Shown piece after piece: positions 10,599 to 18,834 of a stretch of DNA of 64,000 bases. The notes below the pieces were generated by a model. It saw only the letters and a program-made list of their open reading frames with translations. It did no database searches and was not told the origin of the DNA. The stretch is from Acidimicrobiia bacterium (lineage in GTDB: Bacteria; Actinomycetota; Acidimicrobiia; Spongiisociales; UBA11373). Made by a program: the position numbers and the translations under genes. Positions within the stretch are counted from its first letter, which is position 1. Each line of letters begins with the position of its first letter. The stretch spans positions 62,001-126,000 of the forward strand of contig JBBDMM010000001.1 in assembly GCA_040878325.1 (NCBI GenBank), read 5' to 3'.

Positions 10599-11476
10599 CA
10601 GCCCCGATTTTGCAGCAGGTCCTCGTCGGCGAGCCGGTCGATCTCGATGCCAGGCATCGCCTCGCCGAGCCCGCGTGACACCTTGGCGAGGATCTGCGGG
10701 TCCTGGTAGTAGGTCGTCGCCTCGACGATGGCGCGGGCTCGGGCCGCGGGATCAGCGCTCTTGAAGATTCCCGATCCGACAAAGACGCCGTCGCAGCCGA
10801 GCTGCATCATCAGGGCGGCGTCGGCAGGTGTGGCCAAGCCTCCAGCCGCAAAGTTGACCACTGGCAACCGCCCGGCCTCGGCCACCTCCTGGACCAGCTC
10901 GAACGGTGCCCCCAGGTCGCGGGCCGCACTCATCAGCTGCTCGCTGTCGAGCGACTGCAGCCGCCGAATGCCATCGGTGACGGTCCGCATGTGGCGGACC
11001 GCCTCGACCACATTGCCGGTACCAGCCTCGCCCTTCGTCCGGATCATCGCCGCGCCTTCACCGATGCGCCGCAGGGCTTCCCCCAGATCGCGGCAGCCGC
11101 ATACGAACGGCACGGTGAACTTCCACTTGTCGATGTGATACGCCTCGTCGGCCGGCGTCAAGACTTCCGACTCGTCGATGAAGTCGACGCCGAGAGCCTG
11201 AATTATCTGCGCCTCTACGAAGTGGCCGATCCTCACCTTGGCCATGACGGGAATCGAGACTGCGGCGATTATCTCCTCTACCTTGGTCGGGTCGGCCATC
11301 CGGGCCACACCGCCATCCCGGCGAATATCGGAGGGGACTCGCTCCAGCGCCATAACCGAAACGGCGCCCGCCTCCTCGGCGATCTTGGCCTGCTCGGCGT
11401 TGGTGACATCCATGATCACTCCGCCTTTGAGCATGTCGGCCAGGCCCCGCTTGACGCGATCGGTGCCCTTGTCCAT
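10595..11476 (-). CDS. pdxS: Pyridoxal 5'-phosphate synthase subunit PdxS
   Basis: Builds PLP from ribose 5-phosphate, glyceraldehyde 3-phosphate and ammonia in a 12-subunit ring with PdxT. I chose the ATG at 11476 (293 residues, the family norm) because AAGGAG lies 6 nt upstream; a GTG 21 nt further out is less likely. Visible motifs are [23 protein letters not shown] at the start, the catalytic-lysine segment [11 protein letters not shown], and [23 protein letters not shown] at 11506-11501 gives a promoter with a short leader. Confidence 0.97.
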   Translation of the reverse strand: MDKGTDRVKRGLADMLKGGVIMDVTNAEQAKIAEEAGAVSVMALERVPSDIRRDGGVARMADPTKVEEIIAAVSIPVMAKVRIGHFVEAQIIQALGVDFIDESEVLTPADEAYHIDKWKFTVPFVCGCRDLGEALRRIGEGAAMIRTKGEAGTGNVVEAVRHMRTVTDGIRRLQSLDSEQLMSAARDLGAPFELVQEVAEAGRLPVVNFAAGGLATPADAALMMQLGCDGVFVGSGIFKSADPAARARAIVEATTYYQDPQILAKVSRGLGEAMPGIEIDRLADEDLLQNRGW

Positions 11477-11500
11477 GGTTGCTCCTTGGTCCTTCACTCG

Positions 11501-11506
11501 ATTGTA
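11501..11506 (-). promoter_or_regulatory. -10 element of the pdxS operon
   Basis: TACAAT on the minus strand (11506-11501) lies about 24 nt before the pdxS ATG. That leaves room for a short 5' leader holding the AAGGAG ribosome binding site. No clear -35 was picked out. Confidence 0.5.
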
Positions 11507-11552
11507 CCGGCAGGTCCCCCGGGCAACACCGGGCGGTGACCCAGGGCGGACC

Positions 11553-11643
11553 GGGGGCGAGCGAATAGGTCGCTGGCTCGATCAGCTTTCGGCTTGTGGC
11601 AAGCCGAAACCTGGTCCCGGGGCGAGCCTATTCGCTCACCCCC
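11553..11643. repeat. Nested palindrome between pdxS and pimA
   Basis: An outer 11-bp perfect inverted repeat, GAGCGAATAGG (11559-11569) and CCTATTCGCTC (11627-11637), extends beyond one mismatch by five G-C pairs. Inside it lies a second perfect 10-bp hairpin, TTTCGGCTTG (11587-11596) and CAAGCCGAAA (11600-11609), with a 3-nt loop. The pimA stop codon (11628-11630) sits in the outer arm. It could be the pimA-operon terminator, but no U-tract follows. Confidence 0.7.
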
Positions 11644-12683
11644 GACGAGGCCCCGATCGCGTCACGATATGCGGCCAGGTAGGCGCTCCGCACCACTTCC
11701 GGGCCGAAAAGCCGCGCCCGCTCGAGTCCCCGCTGGACCAGGGCGGCCCTCCGCGCGTCGTCGCCGAGAAGGCGCCCCACCTTCTCGACCAGGGCAGGCG
11801 GCTCACCCGCCGGGGCATACTCGGCGGCATCGCCGGCTACGGCGCGAAACGCCGGGAGATCGCTCGCCACCACCGCGCAACCGGCGGCGAGCCCTTCTAA
11901 CACCACCAAGCCGAAACTCTCTCCGCCCAGGTTCGGGGCGACAAGGACCGCGGCATCGCGCAACTCTGAAATCTTCGCCGGACCGCTCAGCCGACCGAGG
12001 AACTGCACTCCGTCCGGCCCCTGCGACCGCAGCGTGCCGATGACCCGCAGGACCGCCTCCGGCGCCATCCGCCGGACTAGCGGCCAAGCCTGAAGCAGCA
12101 CGTCGAGGCCCTTGCGCGCCTCGTCCCGGCCGAGGAACACCACTCGACCAGCAACCGGCGCGGCGGTCGGTCGATAGTCGTCGATGTCGATGCCGTTCGG
12201 GACGATCCGAATACCCGGGAGTCGGTCGATTGCCAAGGCCGCCACCGGGCTGACGGCAGTGACCACCCGCAGGCGCCTGGCGGCCAGGTCGAGGAGGGGG
12301 CCGCCTGCCCGGTATGCCATCCGCACGGCCCTGCTGGGGTCGGCATGGAATGTGCCCACCTTCGGCGGGGTGGCAGCGAACAGCGCACCAACGGAGACCA
12401 TGGGCATGAGCGGTTCGTGGATGTGGACGACATCGGCATCCCCTACCGCCTCACCCACGCGCTTGATGGCTCGGGGATCGACCGACACCGGGGCGCGCGA
12501 CCGGTTCACCGACAGCGACTTGAAGGAACCGACCGACCGGGTTCCCTCCGGCCCTCCGCTGCCTGGCGCCACCGCCCACGCCGTGTGGCCGGCATCGTTC
12601 AGCCATCTCACGATACGCGTCACCTGGTCCTGCACCCCGCCGGGAGCGTCGAACGCGTAGGGGCAAACGACGGCGATCCTCAT
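11628..12683 (-). CDS. pimA: GT4 glycosyltransferase, PimA-like phosphatidylinositol mannosyltransferase
   Basis: Likely transfers mannose from GDP-mannose to phosphatidylinositol at the inner membrane surface, the first step of PIM synthesis. The protein is 351 residues. The N-terminal MRIAVVCPYAFDAPGGVQ loop, VVHIHEPLMPM, FHADPSR, VPNGIDIDDY, the GRDEARKGLDVLL motif and the C-terminal GESFGLVVLEGLAAG nucleotide-sugar motif are all typical of PimA-type GT4 enzymes. The ATG at 12683 overlaps the upstream acyltransferase stop by 4 nt. Clustering with pgsA and an acyltransferase supports the PIM role over other GT4 functions. Confidence 0.85.
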   Translation of the reverse strand: MRIAVVCPYAFDAPGGVQDQVTRIVRWLNDAGHTAWAVAPGSGGPEGTRSVGSFKSLSVNRSRAPVSVDPRAIKRVGEAVGDADVVHIHEPLMPMVSVGALFAATPPKVGTFHADPSRAVRMAYRAGGPLLDLAARRLRVVTAVSPVAALAIDRLPGIRIVPNGIDIDDYRPTAAPVAGRVVFLGRDEARKGLDVLLQAWPLVRRMAPEAVLRVIGTLRSQGPDGVQFLGRLSGPAKISELRDAAVLVAPNLGGESFGLVVLEGLAAGCAVVASDLPAFRAVAGDAAEYAPAGEPPALVEKVGRLLGDDARRAALVQRGLERARLFGPEVVRSAYLAAYRDAIGASSGVSE

Positions 12684-13564
12684 CCCGTCACCCGGTCGCT
12701 GGGCCAGTTGGGCACGATCAGGTGCCACTGGGCAGGCGCTTTGCGAATGATGTCTTCGACCACTCCAGCCAGCAGGGCAACCCCGGCGGCGATTCGGGCA
12801 TCCTGGTCGGGCAGTTGGGGTAGCTCGATGGGTTCGCCCACCTCGATGGCATGGCCGGCGCCATCGGCGAAGTAGGTGCCGGCAGGAAGCAGCACCGCCC
12901 CGGTGCGGTCGGCGAGCGCGACCGGCCCCGCCGGAAGGGTGGTGGTCTCGCCGAAGAACTCGACCGGCACACCGGTCCCCGTGATGTCACGATCGCACAG
13001 GAGTGCGACCACTCCCCCGGCGCGCAGGCGCTGGAGTAGTTCCTTGCTGACCTGCGCGCCTTTTCGGGCGATGACCACGTCGATCGACATCATGCGTCGC
13101 ATCTCGATGAACCACTCGACGATCCGCTCATTGCCGAGTTCCTCGGCGACCGCCAGCACCCGGAGGTCCTCCTCGGCAGCGCGCATGCCCGCCATCTCCC
13201 AGTTGCCCACGTGAGGCAACGCCACCACCACCCCGCGCCCGGTCGCCACTGCGGCGCGGAGACGCTCGACCCCGTGGAACTCGGTCCTCGCCAGCGCGGC
13301 GGCGCGCCGCCGGGGCCGCATCCAGAAGGTCTCGGCCCAGTACCGGCCGTAATACCCGAAGACCTTGCGCGCCGACCGTTGCGCCTCGGCGCCGTCACCG
13401 AGCACCCGCGATTGGTGACGGACTGCCATCGCGAAGCGGTCACGTGCGATGAACGAAGCCACCCAACCGGCGGCGTGGCCCAGCCGACGCATCGCAGGCT
13501 CGGGCAGCAGGCCGAACAGTCCGGAGAGCACCCGGTAAAGGAGGTAGCCCAGATTCCGCTTCAC
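12680..13564 (-). CDS. Lysophospholipid-type acyltransferase (PatA-like, PIM acyltransferase)
   Basis: HtrB/LpxL-superfamily acyltransferase, here most likely the PatA-type enzyme that acylates phosphatidylinositol mannosides on the cytoplasmic face. The GTG at 13564 overlaps the pgsA stop (GTGA) and gives 294 residues. The N-terminus has a membrane-anchoring stretch (GYLLYRVLSGLFGLLP). The catalytic His motif reads ALPHVGNWEMAG, with the acidic residue at the fourth position after His as E. VVALLCDRDITGTGVPVEFFGE follows. Substrate assignment rests on the neighbours pgsA and pimA. Confidence 0.83.
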   Translation of the reverse strand: MKRNLGYLLYRVLSGLFGLLPEPAMRRLGHAAGWVASFIARDRFAMAVRHQSRVLGDGAEAQRSARKVFGYYGRYWAETFWMRPRRRAAALARTEFHGVERLRAAVATGRGVVVALPHVGNWEMAGMRAAEEDLRVLAVAEELGNERIVEWFIEMRRMMSIDVVIARKGAQVSKELLQRLRAGGVVALLCDRDITGTGVPVEFFGETTTLPAGPVALADRTGAVLLPAGTYFADGAGHAIEVGEPIELPQLPDQDARIAAGVALLAGVVEDIIRKAPAQWHLIVPNWPSDRVTG

Positions 13565-14154
13565 TCTTGCAGTTGGGCCCAGGTGCGATGGAAGCGCTGC
13601 AGGACCGTGAGCCATGACAGGATCGCCAGAATCCAGATGGTTGCCGGAAGGGTGGCGAGGCCGACACCGTGGAGACCGACGCCGATCCCGAAGACGAGCA
13701 GGCGTTCGGCTCGGCCCATCAGGCCGCCCTTCCCATCGAGCCCGGCGCCCTCAGCCTTCGCCCGGAGGTAGGGGATGAGCAACGAGCCGCACACGGCGAG
13801 CAGTGACAAGAGGACCAGAGTCGCCTCAGCGCGGCGTCCGAGGTAGAAGGCCAGCCCGGTCCAGGCGGCGACCTCACCGAGACGATCGGTGAACGAATCG
13901 AGCAGGGCACCTCGCGCCGTTTCCTGGTTCGTCAGGCGGGCGAGTACCCCGTCGAGGATGTCGAGCACAGCCCCGAACCCGAGGACGGCGGCTCCGACCG
14001 CCAGGTATCCCATGGCGATCAGCACCGCCCCACCGACCGAGATCGTGAAACCGGCGACGGTGATCATGGTCGGGGTCAACCCCAGCCGGGCGAGGAGGCG
14101 GGCGAACGGATCGGCGACACGCGAAACCTGTTTGCGGGCTCTGATGTCCAGCAT
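13561..14154 (-). CDS. pgsA: CDP-alcohol phosphatidyltransferase (phosphatidylinositol-phosphate synthase type)
   Basis: Integral membrane enzyme that condenses CDP-diacylglycerol with an alcohol phosphate, probably inositol phosphate given the PIM cluster. The protein is 197 residues with about six helices. The full CDP-OH signature is visible as DILDGVLARLTNQETARGALLDSFTDR, with the four conserved Asp residues. TAGGTT lies 6 nt before the ATG, so this gene heads the cluster with a leaderless transcript. Whether the product is PI-phosphate or PG-phosphate cannot be read from the motif alone. Confidence 0.87.
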   Translation of the reverse strand: MLDIRARKQVSRVADPFARLLARLGLTPTMITVAGFTISVGGAVLIAMGYLAVGAAVLGFGAVLDILDGVLARLTNQETARGALLDSFTDRLGEVAAWTGLAFYLGRRAEATLVLLSLLAVCGSLLIPYLRAKAEGAGLDGKGGLMGRAERLLVFGIGVGLHGVGLATLPATIWILAILSWLTVLQRFHRTWAQLQE

Positions 14155-14166
14155 GGGGGGAACCTA
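14155..14166 (-). promoter_or_regulatory. Leaderless -10 element for pgsA
   Basis: TAGGTT on the minus strand (14166-14161), then six C residues, then ATG. No ribosome binding site is present, which fits a leaderless transcript. Confidence 0.6.
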
Positions 14167-14236
14167 GCAGTGCGGCTACTCCGGCCGACCTTACCCGATC
14201 CGGTCTTTCGGCCCAGAGCGACCCATGACCCGTTAG

Positions 14237-14242
14237 TACACT
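14237..14242 (+). promoter_or_regulatory. -10 element for the EF-G-like gene
   Basis: TACACT lies 38 nt before the ATG at 14281 in the divergent pgsA/EF-G-like intergenic region. A leader with a GGGAGG ribosome binding site follows. The -35 is not obvious. Confidence 0.45.
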
Positions 14243-14280
14243 CCGGCCGCACTCGATCTCCGGAAACCTCGGGAGGCTGG

Positions 14281-16323
14281 ATGGCTTCGGACAAGATCCG
14301 CAACGTCGCCCTCGTTGGCCACAGCGGCAGTGGAAAGACGATGCTCGCGGAGGCACTGCTCTTCACCGCCGGGGTGACCACCCGCATGGGCCGGGTCGAG
14401 GACCGGAACACGGTCACCGACTTCGACGCCGAGGAGGTGGCTCGCGGTTCCTCGGTCAGCCTGGCGATGGCGCCATTCGAGTGGTCCGGTCACCGGATCA
14501 ACCTCATCGACACGCCGGGGCTGTCCGATTTCATGGGCGAGGCCCTGACCGCCCTCCGGGCAGCCGACCTCGCCCTGTTCGTCGTGTCGGGCGTCGACGG
14601 CGTCGAGGTACAGACCGAAGCGCTGTGGAACATGGCCGGGGAGGAAGGCATCGCGCGGGCGGTCTTCGTCAACAAGCTCGACCGCGAAAGGGCTTCGTTT
14701 TCCCGCACCCTCACCCAACTCAAAGAAGTGTTCGGCACAGGGATCGCTCCGCTCCAGATTCCAATCGGCGCCGAGGCCGATCTCCGCGGGGTCGCCAACC
14801 TCGTTGGAGGTCGCGCCTTCACCTACTCGGCAGGAAACAAGGCTACGGAAGGCGACGTCCCTGAGGAGATCCATGCCGAGGTAGCCGCACTGCACACGGC
14901 GCTGGTTGAAGCAGTGGTGGAAACCGACGACGCGATGCTCGAAAAGTACCTCGACTCGGGCGAGGAGCCCACCGGACCGCAACTCATCGCGGGAATGCAC
15001 CGCGGGATGGTCGAGCGGACCGCATTCCCGGTCCTCTGCGGCTCGGCCACCGGACTCATCGGGATCGACCGGCTGGCGCAATTCCTCATCGACTACGGCC
15101 CGAGGCCCTCGGAGCGGCCGGCGCCGCCTTTGGCCGAAGGTGAAAGCCTCGACGGTTCCGGGGTCGTCGCCTACGTCTTCAAGACCATGTCCGACCAATA
15201 CGTCGGCCGGATTTCGATGTTCCGGGTGTTCCGGGGCGAGATCAACCTAGATGCCGATCTGCAGAACCCCAATCGGGGCGTCGCCGGCCGGATGCACAAC
15301 ATCTTTACGATGCGCGGCAAGGAGCACGCGGAGACCAAGCGCGTCGAAGAAGGCGATATCGCCGCAGTCGCGAAGCTCGAGGCGACGCTCGCCGGTGACA
15401 CCCTCCGTTCGCCAGGTTCGAAAGTCGTCATCGATCCGGTTCGGTTTCCCCGCCCGACGATGTCCCTCGCGGTCTTTCCCCGCTCGCAGCACGATGAGGA
15501 GAAACTGTCCACTGCATTGCACCGCGCGGTCGAAGACGATCCGACCCTGCGGTCCGAGCGCAATGTCGAAACCCATCAGACAGTGCTGTCTGGCCTCGGC
15601 GATGCCCACCTCGAAGTGGCCATCGCCCGGCTCCACTCCCGCTTCGGGGTCGACATCGACACCGCCCTCCCGAAGATCGCGTACCGCGAGACGATCCGGG
15701 GGACGGCCGAAGTCGAAGGCAAGCACAAGAAGCAGTCAGGAGGGCGGGGCCAATATGGAGTCGCCAACCTTCGCTTCGAGCCCCTGCGAGCCGACTCGGT
15801 GTTCGAGTTCGCCAACGAGATCAAAGGCGGTTCGATCCCGAAGCAATACGTCCCGGCCGTCGAAAAGGGGGTGGTCGAAGCTCTGCAGCGCGGGATCCTC
15901 GCCGGGTTCCCGGTGGTCGGAGTGAAGGCCACGGTCTTCGACGGCAAGTACCACCCGGTCGATTCCGATGAATTGTCCTTCCGGATGGCCGGTATCCTGG
16001 CGGTGCGCGAAGCGGCACCCAAGCTCAACGCCACGCTGCTGGAGCCGATCATGAGAGCAACCGTGCGGGTCCCCGAGGACCTGATGGGCGAGGTGATCGG
16101 CGACCTGAACGCCAAACGGGGCCGGGTGCTGGGGATGGATTCGGAAGGCGGGACAAGGGTGCTGACGGCCGAGGTCCCCCTCGCCGAGATGCAGAGGTAT
16201 TCGATCGACCTCCGTTCCATCACGAGCGGCCGGGGTTCGTTCGAGATGGAGTTTGCCCGGTATGAAGAGGCTCCACCGAACGAGGCTCAGCGAGTCATCG
16301 CAGCCACTCGTGACGAGGACTGA
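14281..16323 (+). CDS. Elongation factor G-like GTPase (FusA2-type)
   Basis: Translational GTPase of the EF-G2/FusA2 group; the exact role of this group is not well settled. The protein is 680 residues. The G1 motif is GHSGSGKT, G3 DTPG in NLIDTPGLSDF, and G4 NKLD. The GTPase domain is followed by domain II, III, a domain IV containing KHKKQSGGRGQYG, and a C-terminal EF-G domain V (LEPIMRATVRVPEDLMGEVIGDLNAKRGRVLGM). The G1 motif GHSGSGKT differs from the AHIDAGKT of canonical EF-G, and that difference is the basis for calling it EF-G-like. The ATG at 14281 is preceded by GGGAGG. It sits 16 nt before gltA on the same strand. Confidence 0.92.
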   Translation: MASDKIRNVALVGHSGSGKTMLAEALLFTAGVTTRMGRVEDRNTVTDFDAEEVARGSSVSLAMAPFEWSGHRINLIDTPGLSDFMGEALTALRAADLALFVVSGVDGVEVQTEALWNMAGEEGIARAVFVNKLDRERASFSRTLTQLKEVFGTGIAPLQIPIGAEADLRGVANLVGGRAFTYSAGNKATEGDVPEEIHAEVAALHTALVEAVVETDDAMLEKYLDSGEEPTGPQLIAGMHRGMVERTAFPVLCGSATGLIGIDRLAQFLIDYGPRPSERPAPPLAEGESLDGSGVVAYVFKTMSDQYVGRISMFRVFRGEINLDADLQNPNRGVAGRMHNIFTMRGKEHAETKRVEEGDIAAVAKLEATLAGDTLRSPGSKVVIDPVRFPRPTMSLAVFPRSQHDEEKLSTALHRAVEDDPTLRSERNVETHQTVLSGLGDAHLEVAIARLHSRFGVDIDTALPKIAYRETIRGTAEVEGKHKKQSGGRGQYGVANLRFEPLRADSVFEFANEIKGGSIPKQYVPAVEKGVVEALQRGILAGFPVVGVKATVFDGKYHPVDSDELSFRMAGILAVREAAPKLNATLLEPIMRATVRVPEDLMGEVIGDLNAKRGRVLGMDSEGGTRVLTAEVPLAEMQRYSIDLRSITSGRGSFEMEFARYEEAPPNEAQRVIAATRDED

Positions 16324-16339
16324 ACCCTGAAAGGGAACA

Positions 16340-17617
16340 ATGGCTGATCGCAAGGTCGTCCTGAAATACGACGGCGGGGAACTCGAATTCTCGATCGTCC
16401 CCGGAACCGAAGGGGGCGACGGATTCGACATCGGGAACCTCAGAGCCCAGACGGGCCTCGTCACGCTCGATTATGGGTTCGCCAACACCGCAGGGACGAT
16501 GAGTTCCGTCTCGTTCGTCGATGGGGCGGCCGGAGCGCTGCGGTACCGCGGCTACTCGATCGAGGATCTTGCCGAGAACTCGACGTTCCTCGAGGTGGCC
16601 TATCTCCTGTTCCACGGTGAGTTGCCCACCGACGCTGCGCTCGAGGCGTACGTCCACGACGTCACCCGCCACACGCTCCTCAACGAGGAGATGAAGCGGC
16701 TCTTCGATGCGTTCCCCAAGAGCGCCCACCCCATGGCGATTCTCGCCTCGGCCACCAACGCCATGGCCACCTTCTACCCCGATTTCCACAACCCCACCGA
16801 TCCCTACTCGGTAGAGCAGTCAGCGCTCCGGCTCGTCGCCAAACTCCCCACCGTGGCGGCGTTTGCCTACAAGAAGTCGATGGGACAGCCATACATCTAT
16901 CCGCGCAACGACCTCGACTACGTGTCGAACTTCCTCCACATGATGTTCGCCCTCCCGGTCGAGGAGTATCTGGCGAATCCGGTGGTGGCGAAGGCACTCG
17001 ACGTGCTGCTCATCCTCCACGCCGACCATGGCCAGAACTGCTCCACCTCGACCGTGAGGCTCGCCGGGTCGAGCCAGGCCAATCTCTTCACCTCGGTGGC
17101 GGCAGGGATGAGTGCTCTGTGGGGCCCGCTGCACGGCGGCGCCAATCAGCGGGTTGTCGAGATGCTCGAAGAGATCAACGAAGACGGACGCGACTTCAAG
17201 AAGTACATCAAAAAGGCGAAGGACCCCAACGACCCCTTCCGGCTGTGGGGCTTCGGGCACCGGGTCTACAAGAATTACGACCCGAGGGCGAAGATCCTCA
17301 AGGGCTTTGCATACGAGGTCATGGACCTGGTCGGCGGAGACGATCCGCTCCTCGACATCGCCGTCAAGCTCGAGGAAGCAGCGCTCGCCGACGACTACTT
17401 TGTGGAGCGTCGGCTCTATCCCAACGTCGACTTCTACTCCGGCCTGATGTTCCGGGCGCTCGGCTTCCCGGTGAGGATGTTCACTCCGCTGTTCGCCATT
17501 GGACGCCTCCCCGGATGGGTCGCCCAGTGGCGTGAGATGACCGGCGATCCCGAGACCAGGATCGGCCGCCCCCGCCAGATCTACACGGGTCACCCCGAGC
17601 GCAAACTCGAGAGGTAA
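16340..17617 (+). CDS. gltA: Citrate synthase
   Basis: Condenses oxaloacetate and acetyl-CoA to citrate at the entry of the TCA cycle. The 425-residue protein is the longer (type II-like) form with an N-terminal extension before domain 1. The active-site His regions LILHADHGQNCSTSTVR, LWGPLHGGANQRVVEML and GFGHRVYKNYDPRAKILK are all present, the catalytic Asp lies near the C-terminus (PNVDFYSG), and the usual arginines are visible. GAAAGGGAA lies just before the ATG. It follows the EF-G-like gene closely and is followed by a heptamer array. Confidence 0.97.
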   Translation: MADRKVVLKYDGGELEFSIVPGTEGGDGFDIGNLRAQTGLVTLDYGFANTAGTMSSVSFVDGAAGALRYRGYSIEDLAENSTFLEVAYLLFHGELPTDAALEAYVHDVTRHTLLNEEMKRLFDAFPKSAHPMAILASATNAMATFYPDFHNPTDPYSVEQSALRLVAKLPTVAAFAYKKSMGQPYIYPRNDLDYVSNFLHMMFALPVEEYLANPVVAKALDVLLILHADHGQNCSTSTVRLAGSSQANLFTSVAAGMSALWGPLHGGANQRVVEMLEEINEDGRDFKKYIKKAKDPNDPFRLWGFGHRVYKNYDPRAKILKGFAYEVMDLVGGDDPLLDIAVKLEEAALADDYFVERRLYPNVDFYSGLMFRALGFPVRMFTPLFAIGRLPGWVAQWREMTGDPETRIGRPRQIYTGHPERKLER

Positions 17618-17658
17618 GAACGGTCAACCGTGTCGGCGGCCCTCCTGCAATGGGCGCG

Positions 17659-17714
17659 AGGCGACTGGCCACGGTGGACTGGCGACTGGAGACTGAGGAC
17701 TGGGGGCTGACTTG
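17659..17714. repeat. Eight consecutive heptamer units between gltA and the next gene
   Basis: Plus strand in exact 7-nt steps: AGGCGAC, TGGCCAC, GGTGGAC, TGGCGAC, TGGAGAC, TGAGGAC, TGGGGGC, TGACTTG. The consensus is TGGNGAC. The last unit contains the TTG start codon of the downstream gene, so the array also supplies its translation start region. Confidence 0.85.
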
Positions 17715-18314
17715 TCTGATCTCACCGCTCGCGACGGACAGAGCGAGGACGGCGAGCCGATCGTCGATCTGACCGAGGAGGGTCGGACCGTCGGGTACGT
17801 CTACCTCGATGACGGGACGCTCTTCGCCGAGTTCCTCTCCGACGCAGAAGGCGCGCCATGGGCCTTCGACGTCGACGACCTGCAGCGCTCACTTGATGCG
17901 GCGCGGGCGATCCTGGATCCCGAGCCACTCGAAGGCACCGGAATCGGGCCGACCGACGGCGACCACCCGGTCGACACCCTCGCCACCGAGTTCGATGCCC
18001 TGGCGGTGAGGCGGGGCGAGGAGGACGAAGGGTTCTATCCGGTGGCCGTCGCGGCCAGCATCTTCGAACGGTGCACCGTGCTCGACCTCGCGGTCGTCAG
18101 CCTCGAGGGGTTCATCGTCCACCCGGAGTGGATCGAGCCGGCACCCGGGCACTCGGTCGACATGGGTGACGCCCACGACGGCGAGCCCTGGCCCACCTTC
18201 AAGGCTGGCTGCCACGTCCAGGGCCTCGCCGTCCTCGAAAAGTGGGCCCGACGAGCCGACCTCGCCGTTGCCCTGGAGGTCGGCGACCGGGAAGGCGACC
18301 GCTTCGTGCTGTGA
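17712..18314 (+). CDS. Hypothetical acidic protein
   Basis: I do not recognise this 200-residue protein. It is strongly acidic and has no signal peptide or transmembrane segment, so it is probably cytosolic. The codon use is normal for the window and the frame is long, so it is very likely real. The start is a TTG inside the heptamer array with a G-run 5-6 nt upstream; a later start is possible. It follows gltA by about 95 nt on the same strand and converges with the minus-strand membrane gene at 18337. No motif points to an activity. Confidence 0.6.
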   Translation: MSDLTARDGQSEDGEPIVDLTEEGRTVGYVYLDDGTLFAEFLSDAEGAPWAFDVDDLQRSLDAARAILDPEPLEGTGIGPTDGDHPVDTLATEFDALAVRRGEEDEGFYPVAVAASIFERCTVLDLAVVSLEGFIVHPEWIEPAPGHSVDMGDAHDGEPWPTFKAGCHVQGLAVLEKWARRADLAVALEVGDREGDRFVL

Positions 18315-18361
18315 GTCAAGAATCAAGATTCAAGGATCAATGGCTGGTGGCTGGCGGCTCT
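18313..18361. repeat. Heptamer array at a convergent gene end
   Basis: Units GAGTCAA, GAATCAA, GATTCAA, GGATCAA, TGGCTGG, TGGCTGG, CGGCTCT from 18313. It starts at the stop codon of the plus-strand gene and runs into the last codons of the minus-strand membrane gene, whose C-terminus (PPATSH) is encoded by it. Confidence 0.8.
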
Positions 18362-18834
18362 TGAATCTTCTCCACATAGGTGCCCACCACCGTCCCTTCC
18401 ACCGCGTCGACCCGGACCAGGCCTCGCTCGGTGGGGGGGTCATCGGCACTGAACACCAGGACGTTCCACACGGGGCGCGCCCGCCAGCCGTCGAACCCGA
18501 CGGCGGCCGAAGCGTGACCCACCGCCATCGGGACCTCTCGATTGGCTACTTCGAGAGCCTGGGGATCGAGGACGGCAATGTCCCAGGCGGAGAGCGTGTG
18601 CCATAGAGCGATTGACGCCAGCAACGCCGCCGCAAAGATCATGCCCGGGTGGGAAATCGCGGCCAGCGCCGCCAGCGCCGCGGTCACGGCGTAGACCACG
18701 GCAGCGTTCCTCCGGCGGCGCGTCGACGGGATGGCATAAGGCGCTCGCTGGGTGGAGTCGAGATCCGGGGGCAGGTCGACCGCGCGCGCCACCTCTCCAG
18801 AGATCTCGATCCGGCGGCGGCGGCGCTCGCTCAC
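18337..18834 (-). CDS. Small two-helix membrane protein, partner of the MMPL gene
   Basis: Unrecognised 165-residue protein. The N-terminus is basic (SERRRRR), then two hydrophobic helices lie at about 43-60 and 64-80, followed by a soluble C-terminal domain with an Asp/Trp-rich region. The GTG start overlaps the stop of the upstream MMPL transporter (GTGA), so the two are translationally coupled and probably function together. The last residues are encoded by heptamer repeats. A role as an accessory to the exporter is inference from coupling only. Confidence 0.65.
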   Translation of the reverse strand: MSERRRRRIEISGEVARAVDLPPDLDSTQRAPYAIPSTRRRRNAAVVYAVTAALAALAAISHPGMIFAAALLASIALWHTLSAWDIAVLDPQALEVANREVPMAVGHASAAVGFDGWRARPVWNVLVFSADDPPTERGLVRVDAVEGTVVGTYVEKIQEPPATSH

